64,000 bases of DNA. It comes from Viscum album. Lineage: Eukaryota > Streptophyta > Magnoliopsida > Santalales > Viscaceae. Below are positions 1-13,227 of the stretch, in pieces. Each line of letters starts with the position of its first letter. Within the stretch, counting starts at the first letter, position 1. Below the pieces are notes generated by a model. The model saw only the letters and a list, made by a program, of their open reading frames with translations. It searched no databases and was not told the origin of the DNA. A program made the translations under genes and the position numbers. The stretch covers positions 1,023,327,343 to 1,023,391,342 of the forward strand of contig OY728159.1 in NCBI GenBank assembly GCA_963277665.1, in the 5' to 3' direction.

Positions 1-1145
1 TGAATATCCCCATGGATTTAATGATTCTCTTTGAAAAGTTATTTTTTAATATTAAAATTGCTTTATATGGATTAAAATAAGTTCTTGATTCTTCATATCA
101 TTGGATTAGATATTTCATTATTTACCAAGTATTTTCAAAAGGAATAGATGATCATAATTTATTAATAAAAATAATTTAAAATTATTGTTTAGTATTAAAA
201 ATTTATGTTGATGATATTATTTATAGATATTCGAGAAATTTGTTATCTACTAATTTTTTAAAATTATTTGAAATGAAATTAGAAATGAGTTTAATAGGTG
301 AGTTACAATTCACTCTTGTTTTCCAAATTTTTTAAATTATATTTTGAATTATTATTAGTAAATGTAAGTACACCAAATAGTTAAAAATTTTTTGGTTTTG
401 GATAGAATAAAGACTAGTGATACTCCCATGAGTACAACCTATAAATTGGATGTTGATGAAAATTGAAAATCATTTAATGAAATTGGTTAAAAAGGTATGT
501 TGTGAATATTACTATATCTTATTTATAGATGACCAAATATTATGGTTAGTGTATGTATGTGTGAATTTTTTATGTAAATCCCATGGAATCAGATTTACTT
601 GATGTCAATGAAATTTATAAATACATCAATTATACAACCAATATTCATCTATATTATCATAGATGCCAACAATTTGATTTTGTGATTTATTCAGATGCAA
701 TTTTTTTGTGGCTATAAGTTAGATACAAAAGATACGTCTAGAGAAAGTAACTATTTGAGAAAGTCACTAGATTCATGGTGCTATAAATAGAAATTTTGTT
801 TTTTTGTATACAATAAGGGATGAGTACGAAGTCACATTATGTTTTCTTGAATAGATTTTAGGGTTGAAAAAAACCTTAATTAACTATTTTTTTCAATTTA
901 CACATGAAAATGTAAAATTTGATAATAGAAGTGTGATAAATATATCTTAAAAACATGTATCTAATTCTAGGATAAAACATATTGATATAATAAATAAGTT
1001 TTTGGGAAATAAACGTCAAAGATGGGATATAACTCTTGAATACATTGGAACTGAACATAATCATGAAAACATATTTATAAATCAATATTATTTTGATGGA
1101 TAAAGCTATATCATACATGAATTAGGAATGATAAAATTCTATTAA
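1..1145 (+). pseudogene. pol: Fossil Copia RT-RNase H remnant (old Sirevirus-type element)
   Basis: No open frame survives, but the DNA aligns by eye with the RT-RNase H part of the younger Copia element at 21530-22638. Near 60-240 the Leu-Tyr-Gly-Leu-Lys region, the Phe-Ser-Lys-Gly-Ile-Asp-Asp segment and a Tyr-Val-Asp-Asp-Ile-Ile coding stretch can be read through stops. Near 410-470 the Asp-Thr-Pro-Met-Ser-Thr-Thr-Tyr-Lys-Leu-Asp segment is clear. The RNase H tail (Lys-His-Ile-Asp region near 975, Leu-Gly-Met-Ile end near 1120-1145) is also present. The 5' part lies outside the window. This is a decayed reverse transcriptase/RNase H, far older than the copy at 15788-28152. Confidence 0.85.
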
Positions 1146-1194
1146 TTATTTTACGTTAGATTTACTCTACATAGCTGATTTATTTTTGATGATA

Positions 1195-1350
1195 TACCAT
1201 TGGTGATCAACCACTGGTCATCGACCATAGGTGATCGACCATTTGTGACATACCATTAGTAACCCACTATTAGTGATTGATCATTGTTTATCCACCATTG
1301 GTGATTGGCTACTGATGATTTACCATTGGAGATCCAACTCTGGAGATCTA
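1195..1350 (+). repeat. ~14-15 bp tandem array after fossil pol
   Basis: About eleven degenerate units built on ACCATTGGTGATC lie back to back, just downstream of the fossil RNase H end. The array holds the same place as the 22652-22843 array in the younger element (between pol stop and env-like frame). It is followed by a T-rich, TATA-like stretch near 1380-1430 that resembles 22897-22920. Confidence 0.8.
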
Positions 1351-1399
1351 CAGTCTGAGTTTTCTACTACATTAATTTTATATGATTAATTTTTTATTA

Positions 1400-4080
1400 T
1401 ATTTTTTATGAATATTTTATTATATATTGTGTTTAGTTATAAATCCCTAAATGATAAAATTGTATTAAGATATAATCTAAGAACCCTCACAAACACTCCT
1501 CATTGGAATATTTCTTCTTTCTTTTTCTCTCAACCTAAAACCGTCCATGTGTTCACCCTTATTGTTTTGATCCATTTTTATTATAGTTTGATTGAAACAA
1601 GCCTTGGTTTTATATCTTTAATAACAACACCCCTTGAAGAAATCATGATGTTAATAATAGAAAATAACTTTTAGGGAAGTGATAAACCTTCAACTCCAGA
1701 CTCGAGAATTTGTTTCTGAAAAGGAGATATATGATGAATGCTTTGTTTAGAAAAAATCATAGGTACATGAAGAGATCTAGGACCAAGGATTGATCAAATG
1801 GTTTTTGATGATTGAACAACTATTCAAACTGAGTTTGGATCACTAATTTTATAAAATTTTAGAGTTTATTTTTTTGTGATAAGAAATCTATTGTCAAATT
1901 TTTATGTGATTGTAAAAAAGTAAAATTTTCTTTAAAAAACGGTCCAGATGTGTCGATGTACCAGAAGAGGTATTTTTTATGATAGTCGATGTTTCATTCC
2001 TAGAAATATTTATTTTTCATATATAATTATTCATTTATGGATTTAACAAAAAATGTGGTTGTATGAAGTTAATCTACTATAGAACCTAATCAGAAGTGTA
2101 GATTGTTGGTTAAATATATACAAGACATTCTTTTTTCTAGGATGAGAAAAATTAGAATCTAGAGGTAGCATGATGTGTCCATATTATTTCTTATAAATAG
2201 AAGTGATAAGATATATGTATGTAGATATTTTATGGTCCACAAGATAGATATGATAGAGACTTCATTTGGTTATAATTTTGTGATCTATCTTAATCTCATT
2301 TAACTATTTTGGAAGTCAATTATCTTGTGACGAAATATGAATAAATTATGATCACTTTTCGAGGTTACTTATTATGTAAATTTATATACAAGATAATGAA
2401 TGTAAATTTGAACACTTGGATTATGAAATACATAGCTTACAATGATTATCTTAATGAAAATTTCAACCTATACAGCACCCTTGTATACCCATTGGATTTG
2501 ATGATCATGTCCTGGAGCTAAATAATGTCGTAGATTATTCCAATGATAATGATGTCAAGGAAGAATAATTTTGAGATAGAGATACTCATGTGGTTGTTTC
2601 AACGGATAAAGTATGTTACCTAGATGAATTAAAAATCCCTTAAGATTCTTATATACCCTTTAGACAATCTCTCTCTCTTCCATCTAGAGATTTTTACATT
2701 TTCATCGTGAAAATACTGATGATACTGAAGTCACATGTAAAAAATAGGATGATATTTCTTCTGAGAATTCAAGATAAGTAGTTAAACAAACTGATGGCTC
2801 TGATGTATATGTGAATGGTGGTGGTGGTGGTGTTGTGGAAGGAGAGTAGTCACATAATTCTCCCAAATTTTTCATTTTCATGTATGTATGGTGTTTATGG
2901 TCATGTTTCTAGATGTCAAAGTGTTGAGGATGAAGTGGATGAAGATTAGGATGGATGTAGTGATGAGGTTAAATCTGTTCAGATTGAAGTTAAGTATGTT
3001 TCTTATGATATTTCTTAGTAGAAAAAAACCTATTTAGGGGGATAAATCACTATGAGATACCTAGATAGGAATTGACCATTCAGATTCAGAGTCATATGAT
3101 AGTGATGGTTGTGATGATCATATAATTCTACATGAGGATGACTTACATGATATCATTATTTATGAAGAATGTTACAAGGGATCTCTAATTTAATATATAA
3201 ATGAGTTTGGAACCTTTGAATCCTTTATCTCTAGTGTTGATGCAAATTAATATACACATATTGAGGATAGCCTACCTACCCATGAAATTATTATGTAACT
3301 TAACCCTTTTTCTCGTATAACCCCAGATTATATTTATAAAAAATATCAAGATTCATTTTGAGAAGGATGATATCATATAATTGCGAGATTCCTATATCTA
3401 CACCTCCTTGAGAAATCATGTTGGGTAAAACTAATATTAGACGGATGTTTGATTTACTAATCTCTCATATCTAGAATATGATGATCATGAAAATATATGA
3501 AATGGGGTTGAGAATAGGTGGTTTGATAATGATATGGAATAATTCAAAACCATCATGTAATATATGAGGGGGAGATTTGTTAATGGGTAGTTATCTCTTT
3601 TAAAGATATTGAAGTCATTGCCTACATTCAGTGCTTCAATATATAGTGCTCTAAACTCCTTCTCATTTCGTAGATGCTCATGATAATCACTGAATTATTA
3701 GATAAGAGAATAATATTATCTAGGGTACTATTTTTGTATCTTAACCAATTTAACTTTATAGATAAAATAACATAGTGATTATATTTATGAGCCTACTAGG
3801 GATTGTTTTAATGAGGTTTGGAGTGATAGAGATACTATAACTGAATCAATTAAATATTAACTTACCTGAATTTATAAAGATAAAAAAATCAATTCCATGT
3901 TTATGTTTTATACTAAGAATATATGATTTCTTTATATAACTAGGTAATTTAAAGAGAGTGAAAATCATCAAAATATTTTGGACCCTCTGCTAAAAATTTT
4001 TATGGAGGAGATGATAGATTTCATGACACCAATGGAACATTTTTGAACTGACATCAAATATTTTTTAAACATTATTAATA
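1400..4080 (+). pseudogene. Fossil env-like region
   Basis: This stretch holds the env-like place of the fossil element. The best anchor is 2387-2440, which aligns with 23877-23930 of the younger element: both read as Tyr-Lys-x-Met-x-Val-x-x-Asn-Thr-Trp followed by a Lys/Trp-rich segment. Asp/Glu-rich codons follow at 2500-3200, as in the acidic middle of the younger env-like frame. A GGGGGAGA purine run lies at 3566-3575. Near 4010-4030 a short stretch resembles the Met-Asp-Phe-Met segment at 25530-25550. No frame stays open for long. The match is positional and patchy; the function of this Sirevirus frame is unknown even in better-kept copies. Confidence 0.6.
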
Positions 4081-4449
4081 TGTTTTAAATGCATTCAGGA
4101 CTACATTCGTGGATCCTAAATCCATTCCCTTCTCTTATCCTGCTTTTCTCCTTCATCATAGCCCCTCCAACTCAATTTTAAAATTTTTGAATATCATATA
4201 TTAAGGATGTTTTTCATCTTAGGCCTATCTTAATTTTATAAATTCTCCAATCTACATATATACCTTGTACATAACACATTTTTACAACATGTCATTGTAA
4301 AATGTAATGATCAAGTGGTTATTTTTTCCCATAGAGTAGATAGTGGATTAAATATTGATTAGACTTTGGCATGTTTTATAACTTTCCTATTTATTTGTTT
4401 TCAATATGCGATCTATGAATATTATCTCAAATGAATATTCACTATTATT

Positions 4450-6232
4450 CATCTTTATTTCTTGAATTCTCTTTTATTTTATTATGTTTCCTTATAATTT
4501 TGATAATCCCAAAATGGGATATAAATTTTTATTTCATTTAATATTGTAAAAAACACATTGGTAATTATAAAAATTAAGCATCACTTTAAATGAAATTCTC
4601 AAAAAAGTGTTCAAATTCATTTATATTGTTTCGGTATTTCTATTTATACATGGTTATAACTAACATGATTTTTGAAAATCAAAAATCAGGATATTATTAG
4701 CACCAATATATTTAAATGGTCACAAATCTTGTTTATTATCCTTTTAAAAATTTCAATGTTATATGATAGTAAACCATTTCTGTATATCTTAAATGAAATT
4801 TTGTCAAGTGATAATATGAAATTTTTTCCTGAATAACTATGCTCAGTTTTGTCAATATACAATTATTTCAACAGATCACCCATGAAACATATAATGATAA
4901 AAATATAATGATGAAATATCTAGTACTATTGTTTGCTATCATTCAATGATGCTACCTCTGGGATTATATAACGCCAAAAATAATCTACTTCCATATAGAA
5001 TCTACCATATGAATAAATATACCATTTAGTGATCTACCACTATATTTCCCAAATTTCTATCCAAACTATTGTTGAAATTTAAATCTTCTATTGTCTATAT
5101 TAAGTATATGAATGCAATCATCCACATTTGGATTTAAGAATTATTATTTTTAAACCAATTCATGGATTCATTGAATAAAAATACATAATGTTACAAAATA
5201 TTTCTCAGTACGATGATATATTGAATAAATGGACATGTAGTTGTATAAATTCTGAATAACACTATTTTGACCATTTATAACAAAAATATATCCAATATTA
5301 GTGAAACACACATATAGATACAATATTTCATATGATAATTCAAGAGAGATGCAACTAAATATTTTTTGGAAGGTATATATACAATGATTGACTAAAGAAA
5401 GAAGGTGTTTCCAAAAAATCATGATACTTTATTTTCATTCATATTTCTTTAGACCTATTTAATCTCCTTTAAAATATATATTCAAGGAATAATTAATATC
5501 TGATTTAATTCCAATAAAGTAGTATCACTTTTTCCTATCTCTATTCATTCTATCTTTCTATTTTTGTCTTATATTTTAAATATGGTTTATCTTAATCTAT
5601 TTTTCTATAAAACTCATTTTACATTCTTTCGATAGATACTTATTAGTAGAATCTCTCAAATATATTCATTTATATACTCCTCAAAACTATAGATGATTTA
5701 TTTAATTACATGTACTTTTATATCCCATGTATAACTTTGGAAGGGGATTTATGTCTAGATAGCCTATGTGATCTTGTTTTTAAAACCTAATCCTTATTTT
5801 GGATTATGTTTATGTTTTAATAAACTACCTAGTCGATGATGATAACCAATTAGAAGGGATTAAGGATTTGGATTGATAAAAAACAATTTTTCATGATTCT
5901 ATTGTGTTTTATTATTATTTTATGTATTTAAACATTGAAAATTATTTTTTTTAATTTTTATCGGTTAATTACTCTGATTTTTATTATCAATCCATTTTTA
6001 TATAGAGTGTTTGATCCGATAATTTATTTTCAAAAGTTAAAGTGATAAAAAAATTAACTCCACATTTTTTCTTCATTGATAATCAATTTGAATCATAAAA
6101 TTATATTTTGGAACAATCTTGAGTAAATAAATTTTTTTAATATTATGGGATTATTGTTTTTAAATGTTTTAAAATAAAATTTTTATTATGAACTCAATTC
6201 ACCCCCTCATGAGTTTCTCATTCCAACCAATA
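4450..6232 (+). mobile_element. Decayed 3' LTR of the fossil Sirevirus-type element
   Basis: The start resembles the LTR start at 26280: GAATTCT, then a T-rich run, then TTTTGATAATCCC at 4498-4510. The end (6190-6232) matches the LTR ends at 17620-17663 and 28108-28152: GAACTCAATTCACCCCCTC followed by GAGT and a terminal CCAATA where the younger copies have CCAACA. Around 4985-5055 several CTACCATA / CTACCACTA words are remnants of the CTACCGATA repeats in the younger LTRs. The length of about 1.78 kb compares with 1.87 kb in the younger copy. Confidence 0.75.
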
Positions 6233-9200
6233 CTAATAAATTAAGTCTTATTTTATATAGTTTAACGGATGTTATGATATTCATATGGTAATTTTCTTTC
6301 ATCATTAATTATGTTATACTATTTATGAGGATTGTGGTTGGATGGGAATTTTATATTGGTTGTTTAAATTTTTTAAATCAATTAAATGTGATATGATTGT
6401 AGGTGTTATAAGGGACTGTGACAGTCAGGGACTAAGGTATTAAGGTGGTTTTGTTCACTGGGACTGAGATGAATAGGTTCGTCTAAATGATAGAGTGCCT
6501 AATATATATGGGATGTAATCTCCCTTAATAATTGAGGTTATGTGATTGTTAGTTTTAAGAGAATGGTGATGACCATGTCTTTAAAGGAAGAAAAGGTTTG
6601 TAGGTGGGAACGAGGTTCCTAGATGGTGTGGCATATGCATTGTTGGTGATTTTCCATCAACATTATTGGATAAAATTTTTTTCGGGGTCATGAACACATA
6701 TATAACACTCAGTTGAGGTGGTGACGATCAATAATTTTGGTTGGAGGCATATGTAGTTAAGGAGATTTATTCGATGGTGTGGACCATTAGGTATTGAGTA
6801 GATTATCTCCATACAAATCCATAGGATATGATGTTCAACACCATAGATTGGGTACAGAGAAATGAGGTGTATATTTGAGTCTGATAGGATGTTGTTATTG
6901 AAGGAATGATCATTTCATGCCTTAGAATCATGTTGTCAAGACGATAGTGTTTTATTACTCATTGATGTAATGATCTCTCAATGCCTTGGATGTCAGGATA
7001 TCATGATGATGGTGCTTTATTACTCATTAATGGATGGATATAATCATTCATTCAATGTATCTATATTTATTCAATAAGTTATAATATTCATTGGAGGATA
7101 GATATCATGATTCCTCAGGATGTCGTTTTGTAGAGCCGATGGATAATTTTGAACGAAAGTCTATGGGACAAGTGAGTTATTTTTACGTGTGTCATTGGGA
7201 TGATGGTTGTACTTGATGGAAGGATGCAAGTAATTTTTTTGGCACTAGGTGTCAACAAACATTCACAAGGATGAGATACGAAGGTTCCGCTAGTATGTCT
7301 AGAAATGGATATATCATTCCACTCTAGTGTTGGATAAAGTAGGTAAAATGCACATTTGTGGCTGTTGACCATAAGAAGAGAGAGTTGATTCTTTTTATTT
7401 GTTCGTTTATACAATCTCTTTAATATAAATATTCTAAAATATTAGGTCTGTAATTCAAGAACACATTTTTGGCGGACTACTATGTTCATTCTCACACCAA
7501 ACATGGGCCCCTCAAGATGTGTGTAGACATTATGGTTTGTTATAAGATCAGAGACTCAGATCAATATCTAGACCATAGGGATCTTGGTTTCGCATGTTTA
7601 TGGGATGGATGGAATATAGATCATGGTGTTTCTCTTCATCCAGATGGATTTCTTTTTAGGTTTTGATAATATTTTTATATAACCAGACACATCTGATCTT
7701 TCATTTCAATTTTTTTGGTAATGGTATGACATGTGTTCTTATCTAAAAATAGTATAACCATGTGGGCTTGTTTTTAATATTGTTGTCTATTATTTCTTCC
7801 ACTCAGTAAATATTTTTGTATTTTTAGTTTGATTTATTGATTCTGGTGGGTTTTTCTATGATGGACATTGTTATTATCATCACCAATGTTACTACTGTCC
7901 CCAATATCTTTTATTCATACCCTCACTGCTATTCAGTTTACCAAGGAATATGGGAAGGTTCATCTAACACCTAGTAGTTTTCCATCATAGATCATGATTT
8001 TTATGTGTCACTTTGGTTGGGGTACTACAAATAACAAAAAAATATATATTTTTAATATAAACTATTCACGAAACCCTATTAAAAAATAGTAGAGTTATCA
8101 ATCGTAGGTATATTTATAATATCCTACACAATTTAAAACCCTTATTCTATTTAATAAAAACACCACAAATAATTTCCAATAATAAACATTCATAAAAAAT
8201 CAGTTAGCATTGATTTCACGTCATTAAAATCCAAAAAAATATTATTCTGCAATTAATAATTAAATATATCACTATAATATATCTCCCCATATAGATTTTA
8301 AAAACATCACAAGTTTATCCAAAAGATAATACTCATTCTTCATAAAATCCATATCACATGTATGGTTATAGGAGATTATAATAAACATTATAAAATTATT
8401 CCACTATCATCTAATCATGTATGTGTTAGAGATAAATATTTTTTAAATTATAAATTTTTTTGGGTGACAATCAAACCATTCTTAATGATACATAATAGAT
8501 CAATATAATATTATTCTTGTGCACATGTATTTATCAAAATAAATAATGCTATAGATAAGAAGATTAATCTTATACATACCCACAAACCTCAAACCAGGAC
8601 TAAATATTTCCATTTACATCCCCTATTTTTTAAGGTTACTATATTAGAAAATGAATCTAAAAAATAATTCTTTCAGCATCAATATTTTCAAAGGATGACT
8701 CCAACACCTTCAATCCTATGATTCCTATTATAATAAAAAAATAAATAGAACGTTGTGAATCAACATGAAAAATCACCAGTAATCGAGAGGTCCATTATAT
8801 TACTTTTTACAAGAATTTCATGTGAGAATTGGTTGAATAAAAAATTATTTTGTGACCTCACATAATGGAAAAACATCATACCCTTTCAGCTATATCTAAA
8901 CATGATATAAATATATTGTATAATTTCAGAAATTAGATACCTAAATATATATATATTAATGCGATCATATGATAAATACCTAAAATAAAACACACAATAA
9001 ACACACAATAGACTCATATAATATGCCTATGAAATCATTATTAATCATAATAGAAAGTGGGTATTTAAATATAAAACTGAATATTCATATTTTTAATTCT
9101 AATACATTTTAATTCAATATTTATTCTCAAAAAAATGAAAATTTTCCCATTAAATCAACTAATCCCTTTAGAAATAAATTTTACAATATTCTTAAATATT

Positions 9201-9853
9201 TATATTCATTTTCAAAACCAATAAACTAAATTGAGTATAGAACCATTTCATAGAAATCAACATAAAAAATAAAATTTAATTACCAAAAAAAATTTAAATT
9301 TCAAAACCTCAAATATTTATTCTATCATTTAAAATAAATCGAAAAAATATATTTTTAGATTTTAATTGGGATTAAAAAATTTTAGATTTTAATAAAACTA
9401 TATATATAACATAAAATATTATATATATTTATATATAATAAAAACATCCAAATAAAAAATAATAATATTGGGGTAGGCTACGTTGGTTGGTGGAGGGAGT
9501 TGAAGATGAGGAAAGACTGTTCATCGGAGGGCTACTACGTGATGTCGGTTGGCCAGATAGGGTTGAATCTTGGGAGGTGAGAAAGTAAATAATAAGAAAT
9601 AAAAAAGAAAAAAATATGATTTGGTCTGGACAAGGTATGAAATAGAAACCTAATAGATGACACAAATAAATGATAGAGTGGACGAAATTATAATATACTA
9701 CATATTTAAGAGAGTTGATTTAATCGAGAGAAGGTCAAGGGGGAGTTGTGGTATATATGAACTTCCACGAGAGCTTGAATAGTGAGGGGGAAATCAAATT
9801 AGTTGGGGTTATTTTTAAAATAACTAGAATACATTTTCTATTCTTTAAAAAAA
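6233..9853. other. Unidentified AT-rich DNA
   Basis: I recognise no gene here. Open frames at 7115-7414 (-) and 7469-7666 (+) are short, have no recognisable motif and no partner exons. 8040-9430 is extremely AT-rich. A local GC rise occurs at 9480-9580. The stretch may be old retroelement DNA decayed beyond recognition. Confidence 0.4.
6906..7035 (+). repeat. Two-copy tandem duplication (~65 bp)
   Basis: Two adjacent diverged copies each start ATGATC, run through a shared AATGCCTT/CATGCCTT word and end with TTTATTACTCATT-ATG. Confidence 0.6.
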
Positions 9854-9993
9854 CACTGATAAAGAGGTGCTTTATCAGGGCTAAAATAAAAAGCACTGAT
9901 AAAATATATCTTTATCCATGTAATGAAAGCATGGATAAAAATATATTTTCATTAGTGCTGGTGTTTTACACTAATCATTAATTTTTATCAGTG
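9854..9993. mobile_element. 140-bp palindromic MITE-like element
   Basis: Outer arms CACTGATAAA (9854-9863) and TTTATCAGTG (9984-9993) are perfect inverted repeats. Inside are a hairpin with 9-bp perfect arms CTGATAAAG/CTTTATCAG (9856-9864, 9870-9878) and a larger hairpin with 28-29 bp arms (9893-9920 and 9930-9958) around a 9-nt loop. The GATAAA word recurs in both directions. CACT...AGTG ends suggest a non-autonomous DNA transposon, perhaps CACTA-related, but I see no clear target duplication. Confidence 0.55.
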
Positions 9994-10029
9994 TGTGGAA
10001 TGTTTTGATAAAAATATATCTGTATTAGA

Positions 10030-10550
10030 TCAAAAAACCAAAAATATGAAACTATATAATTAGTTTTAATAATATAATTATTATAATTGAAAATATTAAA
10101 TTTATATATTTATAAATAAATAAATAAATATAAATTTAGGTAAATATAAATTCATTAAAAGACATTTAAAATGTGTTTAAAAATAAAAATATAGATATAT
10201 GAAGTTAAAATAATAATTATAAATAAATTAATATAAATATATATATTTATATACATATTTATTTATGTAATTATATATAATTATATTAATATATTAATAT
10301 ATATTATAATTATATATATTATTAATAAATAAATATTAATATAATTATAAATATAAATATTGTAAATATATTCATTATTTAAATATATTCATTATAATTT
10401 ATTATTACTTAATTATATAATATATTATTAATAATTTTACAAATAATTTAAAAAAATATATTTATTTGATTATAATAATAAATATATAATTTTATAAATA
10501 TATTATATGTAAATTAACAAACATATTTATATATAAATATTTTTTATCAT
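10030..10550. repeat. Near-pure A/T low-complexity tract
   Basis: Long runs of ATAAATAAAT, TATATTAAT and similar words with almost no G or C. No gene or element end seen. Confidence 0.8.
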
Positions 10551-11240
10551 TCTGGATTGGGTTCCATACTTCAGTGCCTAGAGCCAGTTGGTCACATGAC
10601 CTCAAGCGCACCTCCCCGTACGTTGGAGGCTGTCGACTAGTAGAAAAGGTCTAGTATATCGATTATGGGAAGACAATACCATCTATCATCATTGTAATAT
10701 GTTTGAGAAAATAATAAACTATAGAAGAATATCATAAAACCATGTACAATAACAATATCTCATGAAAAATAAAAATAGACATACAATATCAAAGCTAAAG
10801 TAATTTGTCATGTAAATGTATGTGTCAAGTGTCTAAACTGAAACCCAAAATAAAGACACTAGAGACTCAATGAGCGGGAATCAAAATATTTCTTGTTCCC
10901 CCATCCATGTCCATCCCAATTCATCCATCTATCTCAACAATTATTCCTTATCCTTTCAATAAAACACAATTTCTATTCGGGTACCAATTAGGCAGCCTGA
11001 GTAGGGTGTGAGAACAACTTAGTAGGCCACCACCAACATAATCTAAAATAATATCCAGTGAAATAATTTTGCATGTAGTTGTATAAATAAGATAGTTACA
11101 ATGTGTCAGATAGAGGTTATCAGATTATCAATTAATCCTTATTTAACCACATAACACCAACATTACTATAGACACCTTCCATCAAAAATTACTTTTTTAT
11201 TTTCCAACACTTTTAAGGGGAAAGTAACAATCCTCATAGT
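10551..11240. other. Unidentified stretch with abrupt GC-richer start
   Basis: The A/T tract ends sharply near 10550 and is followed by about 90 bases of much higher GC. A GACTAGTAGAAAAG word at 10635-10648 resembles a CACTA-transposon end, but the first base is wrong and no partner is seen. I cannot assign the rest. Confidence 0.3.
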
Positions 11241-11248
11241 TCAACAGA

Positions 11249-11640
11249 TCAAATGTCAGAAGAAACTATTGACTTGTCAAATACAAGATTGAGGCGATTT
11301 GAATTAAATTCCCTAGACAGTTTCTTAGGAAAAGAATTTACCTGACTGCCTAGATCATCTTCTGGGAGTGCTTTATAACACATTATCAACTACTCCTAGG
11401 CTTTCATGTACTCTTCTTTCCAATGTTTCCCCATGTTGAAGCCTCTAAAAAATATATGGTCATTCATGTTAATCCACTACCCTATCTCTGTGGTACCTTT
11501 AATTGGAGAAATATAGTCATCATTTGATCAACGTCATCCTTTAATGCCTTAATCACTAGGACATCCTCCTTCATTTCCTCACCTGAGTGCATGAGTGGAT
11601 CCACCTTTTTATCCCAATTTGTTTCTTACAGGAACTACCA
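11249..11640 (-). pseudogene. Unidentified antisense protein remnant
   Basis: Two minus-strand reading segments look like real, decayed protein rather than chance. The upstream one (11619 down to 11482) reads as about 45 residues rich in Lys/Glu/Asp, with Met-His-Ser-Gly-Glu-Glu-Met-Lys-Glu-Asp near its start. After a frameshift, the downstream one (11446 down to 11249) contains Lys-His-Trp-Lys-Glu-Glu-Tyr-Met-Lys and Ala-Leu-Pro-Glu-Asp-Asp-Leu, then Lys-Lys-Leu-Ser-Arg-Glu-Phe, interrupted by two stops before its TGA at 11249-11251. The composition recalls a retroelement gag-type helical domain, but I do not recognise the family. It lies on the same strand as the integrase remnant at 13230-13700, although beyond that element's LTR start. 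Confidence 0.5.
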
Positions 11641-11694
11641 ACCATCAAGAGGCCCTTTCACATATTAGACAATTTAATGGACATGTTCTCATTC

Positions 11695-11905
11695 TTTAGT
11701 TCATAAAAAATGACCATGTTACCATTCACAGCATACACTTTGGAATGACCATGTTACCCTTCATTAATTAAAAAAAATGAAAATGTTGTAATTATTTAAT
11801 TCAAAACTAAATGAACAAGTTACCATTAATACGTTATACATTGGAATTACCATGTTATTATTATTTAATTCAATAATAAATGAACATGTTACCATTAATC
11901 ACAAA
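11695..11905 (+). repeat. ~65-bp tandem repeat, about three copies
   Basis: Diverged units contain AATGAACATGTTACCATTAA, then TACACTTTGGAAT or TACATTGGAAT, then ACCATGTTA and an ATTTAATTC segment. Confidence 0.6.
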
Positions 11906-13226
11906 ATTAATTCAATAATTAATTATCTACATCAATGCCATTACAAATTTTACAATTCGTTAAATACAATAATTCCCTCAGTTAACTAAAAAATTAAATA
12001 ATCACACAAACACACATAATTATTCCAAAATTAATTAATTAAAACAGACCCATTAAATAATTATTCAATTAATAAATCAATATCAACAACCCCAAATCCC
12101 GTAATTAATTACACTATTAATTTTCTAAAGTCTCAGTCTCAAATGATTATAATTATTTGATTAATTAATTTTCTAAAAAGTCCCTAAATCTATTAATAAA
12201 TTATACCATTAATTATATTTAAATCAAAAATATCTATATCTCATAATTAATTATAAAATTAATTATCTATGGATCCATAATTCCAAAAATCCCCATTTCA
12301 CATCTCCTCAATTAATTAATTGTTCAAATTAATTAATTTTTAACAAAAAAATTATTCAACATATATTATAGAAATATTAAAATTAAATACATGTAATTTA
12401 AATAAAGAAAATGAGATATTAATTAGAGATTACCTACCTCAATTCAATGACGAATGTTTTCTCAACAAAAATCCCCAAAATTTGAGCAGCACAATGATTT
12501 AGAATGATATTCAGATCTAAAAAACTAAATAAAGATTAAAAAATATTCATATCAAAAATAAATATCTATATCTAAAATCCAAGATCTAGATATGAATAGC
12601 TAGAAATTTTTCAATAAAAACAGGATTATGAACTCCTTTATTGAATAAGATAAAAAAGAAGAAGTAATGAGAAACAAAGCTGGACGAAATCCTCTTACTA
12701 TGAGGGGTGTAAGTCATTTATTATGGATTTTAATCATTAAAAATAATGGTCATGAATTTTTGGAATCCATCCAAGAGTCTCCATGGTCATTAAAGACCTC
12801 CAAGGATTGAATGGGGGTCAAATATGTGTTGAAACACGAGTTTGAGTAAAAAAATATCCAGGATACATTAATTCTGATGGATTTTTGTTTTGGAAAAGGA
12901 TCATGGTATTTCATAACCATGAACCAAAATATTCTTCCTTTATTGTAAGGGTAAATTTTAACACCTAAGAGGGTGTGTAGTTTGAAAAACTGTGCGCTAA
13001 CCATGAAAATCCCCACTATCCAAGGATTCATGGTAGGTTGGGTTGGGGAGCATGATTTACCCTAAACATATGCCCACCACACCCAACCCTTTTTCATTAA
13101 TTTATATCAAATTTCCAACAAAAAATACCCCAAGGTAATACCCAATCAAAAATTCATCAACAGTAATCAAAATACTACCTATAAATGAGACCAAGACAAT
13201 TCAATAAAAAGAGTCAGGATCTCACA
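11906..13226 (-). mobile_element. Probable antisense gypsy 3' LTR (inner end only)
   Basis: On the minus strand, the sequence right after the polypurine tract (13228-13240) begins TGTGAGATCCTGAC at 13226, the expected place of a 3' LTR start. On that strand a Gly-rich GGGTTGGGTGTGGTGG run (13080-13060), a possible leader region near 12700-12640 and a GAGGTAGGTAATC word near 12440 parallel the order seen in the L1 LTR (TATA, leader, GGTAATG). I could not find the outer LTR end; the left coordinate is nominal. 11906-12420 is rich in TTAATTAATT words. Confidence 0.45.
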
Positions 13227-13227
13227 A

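Noticed and set aside
7115..7666. Two open frames (99 codons minus, 65 codons plus)
   Set aside because: No motif, no homologous copy in the window, and lengths expected by chance.
9429..9665. 78-codon minus frame with hydrophobic start and Ser/Pro-rich tail
   Set aside because: No family pattern; AT-rich flanks create the hydrophobic codons.
10635..10648. GACTAGTAGAAAAG as a CACTA transposon end
   Set aside because: First base differs, no partner terminus or 3-bp duplication found.
12750..13031. 93-codon minus frame
   Set aside because: Inside the probable antisense LTR; no recognisable domain.
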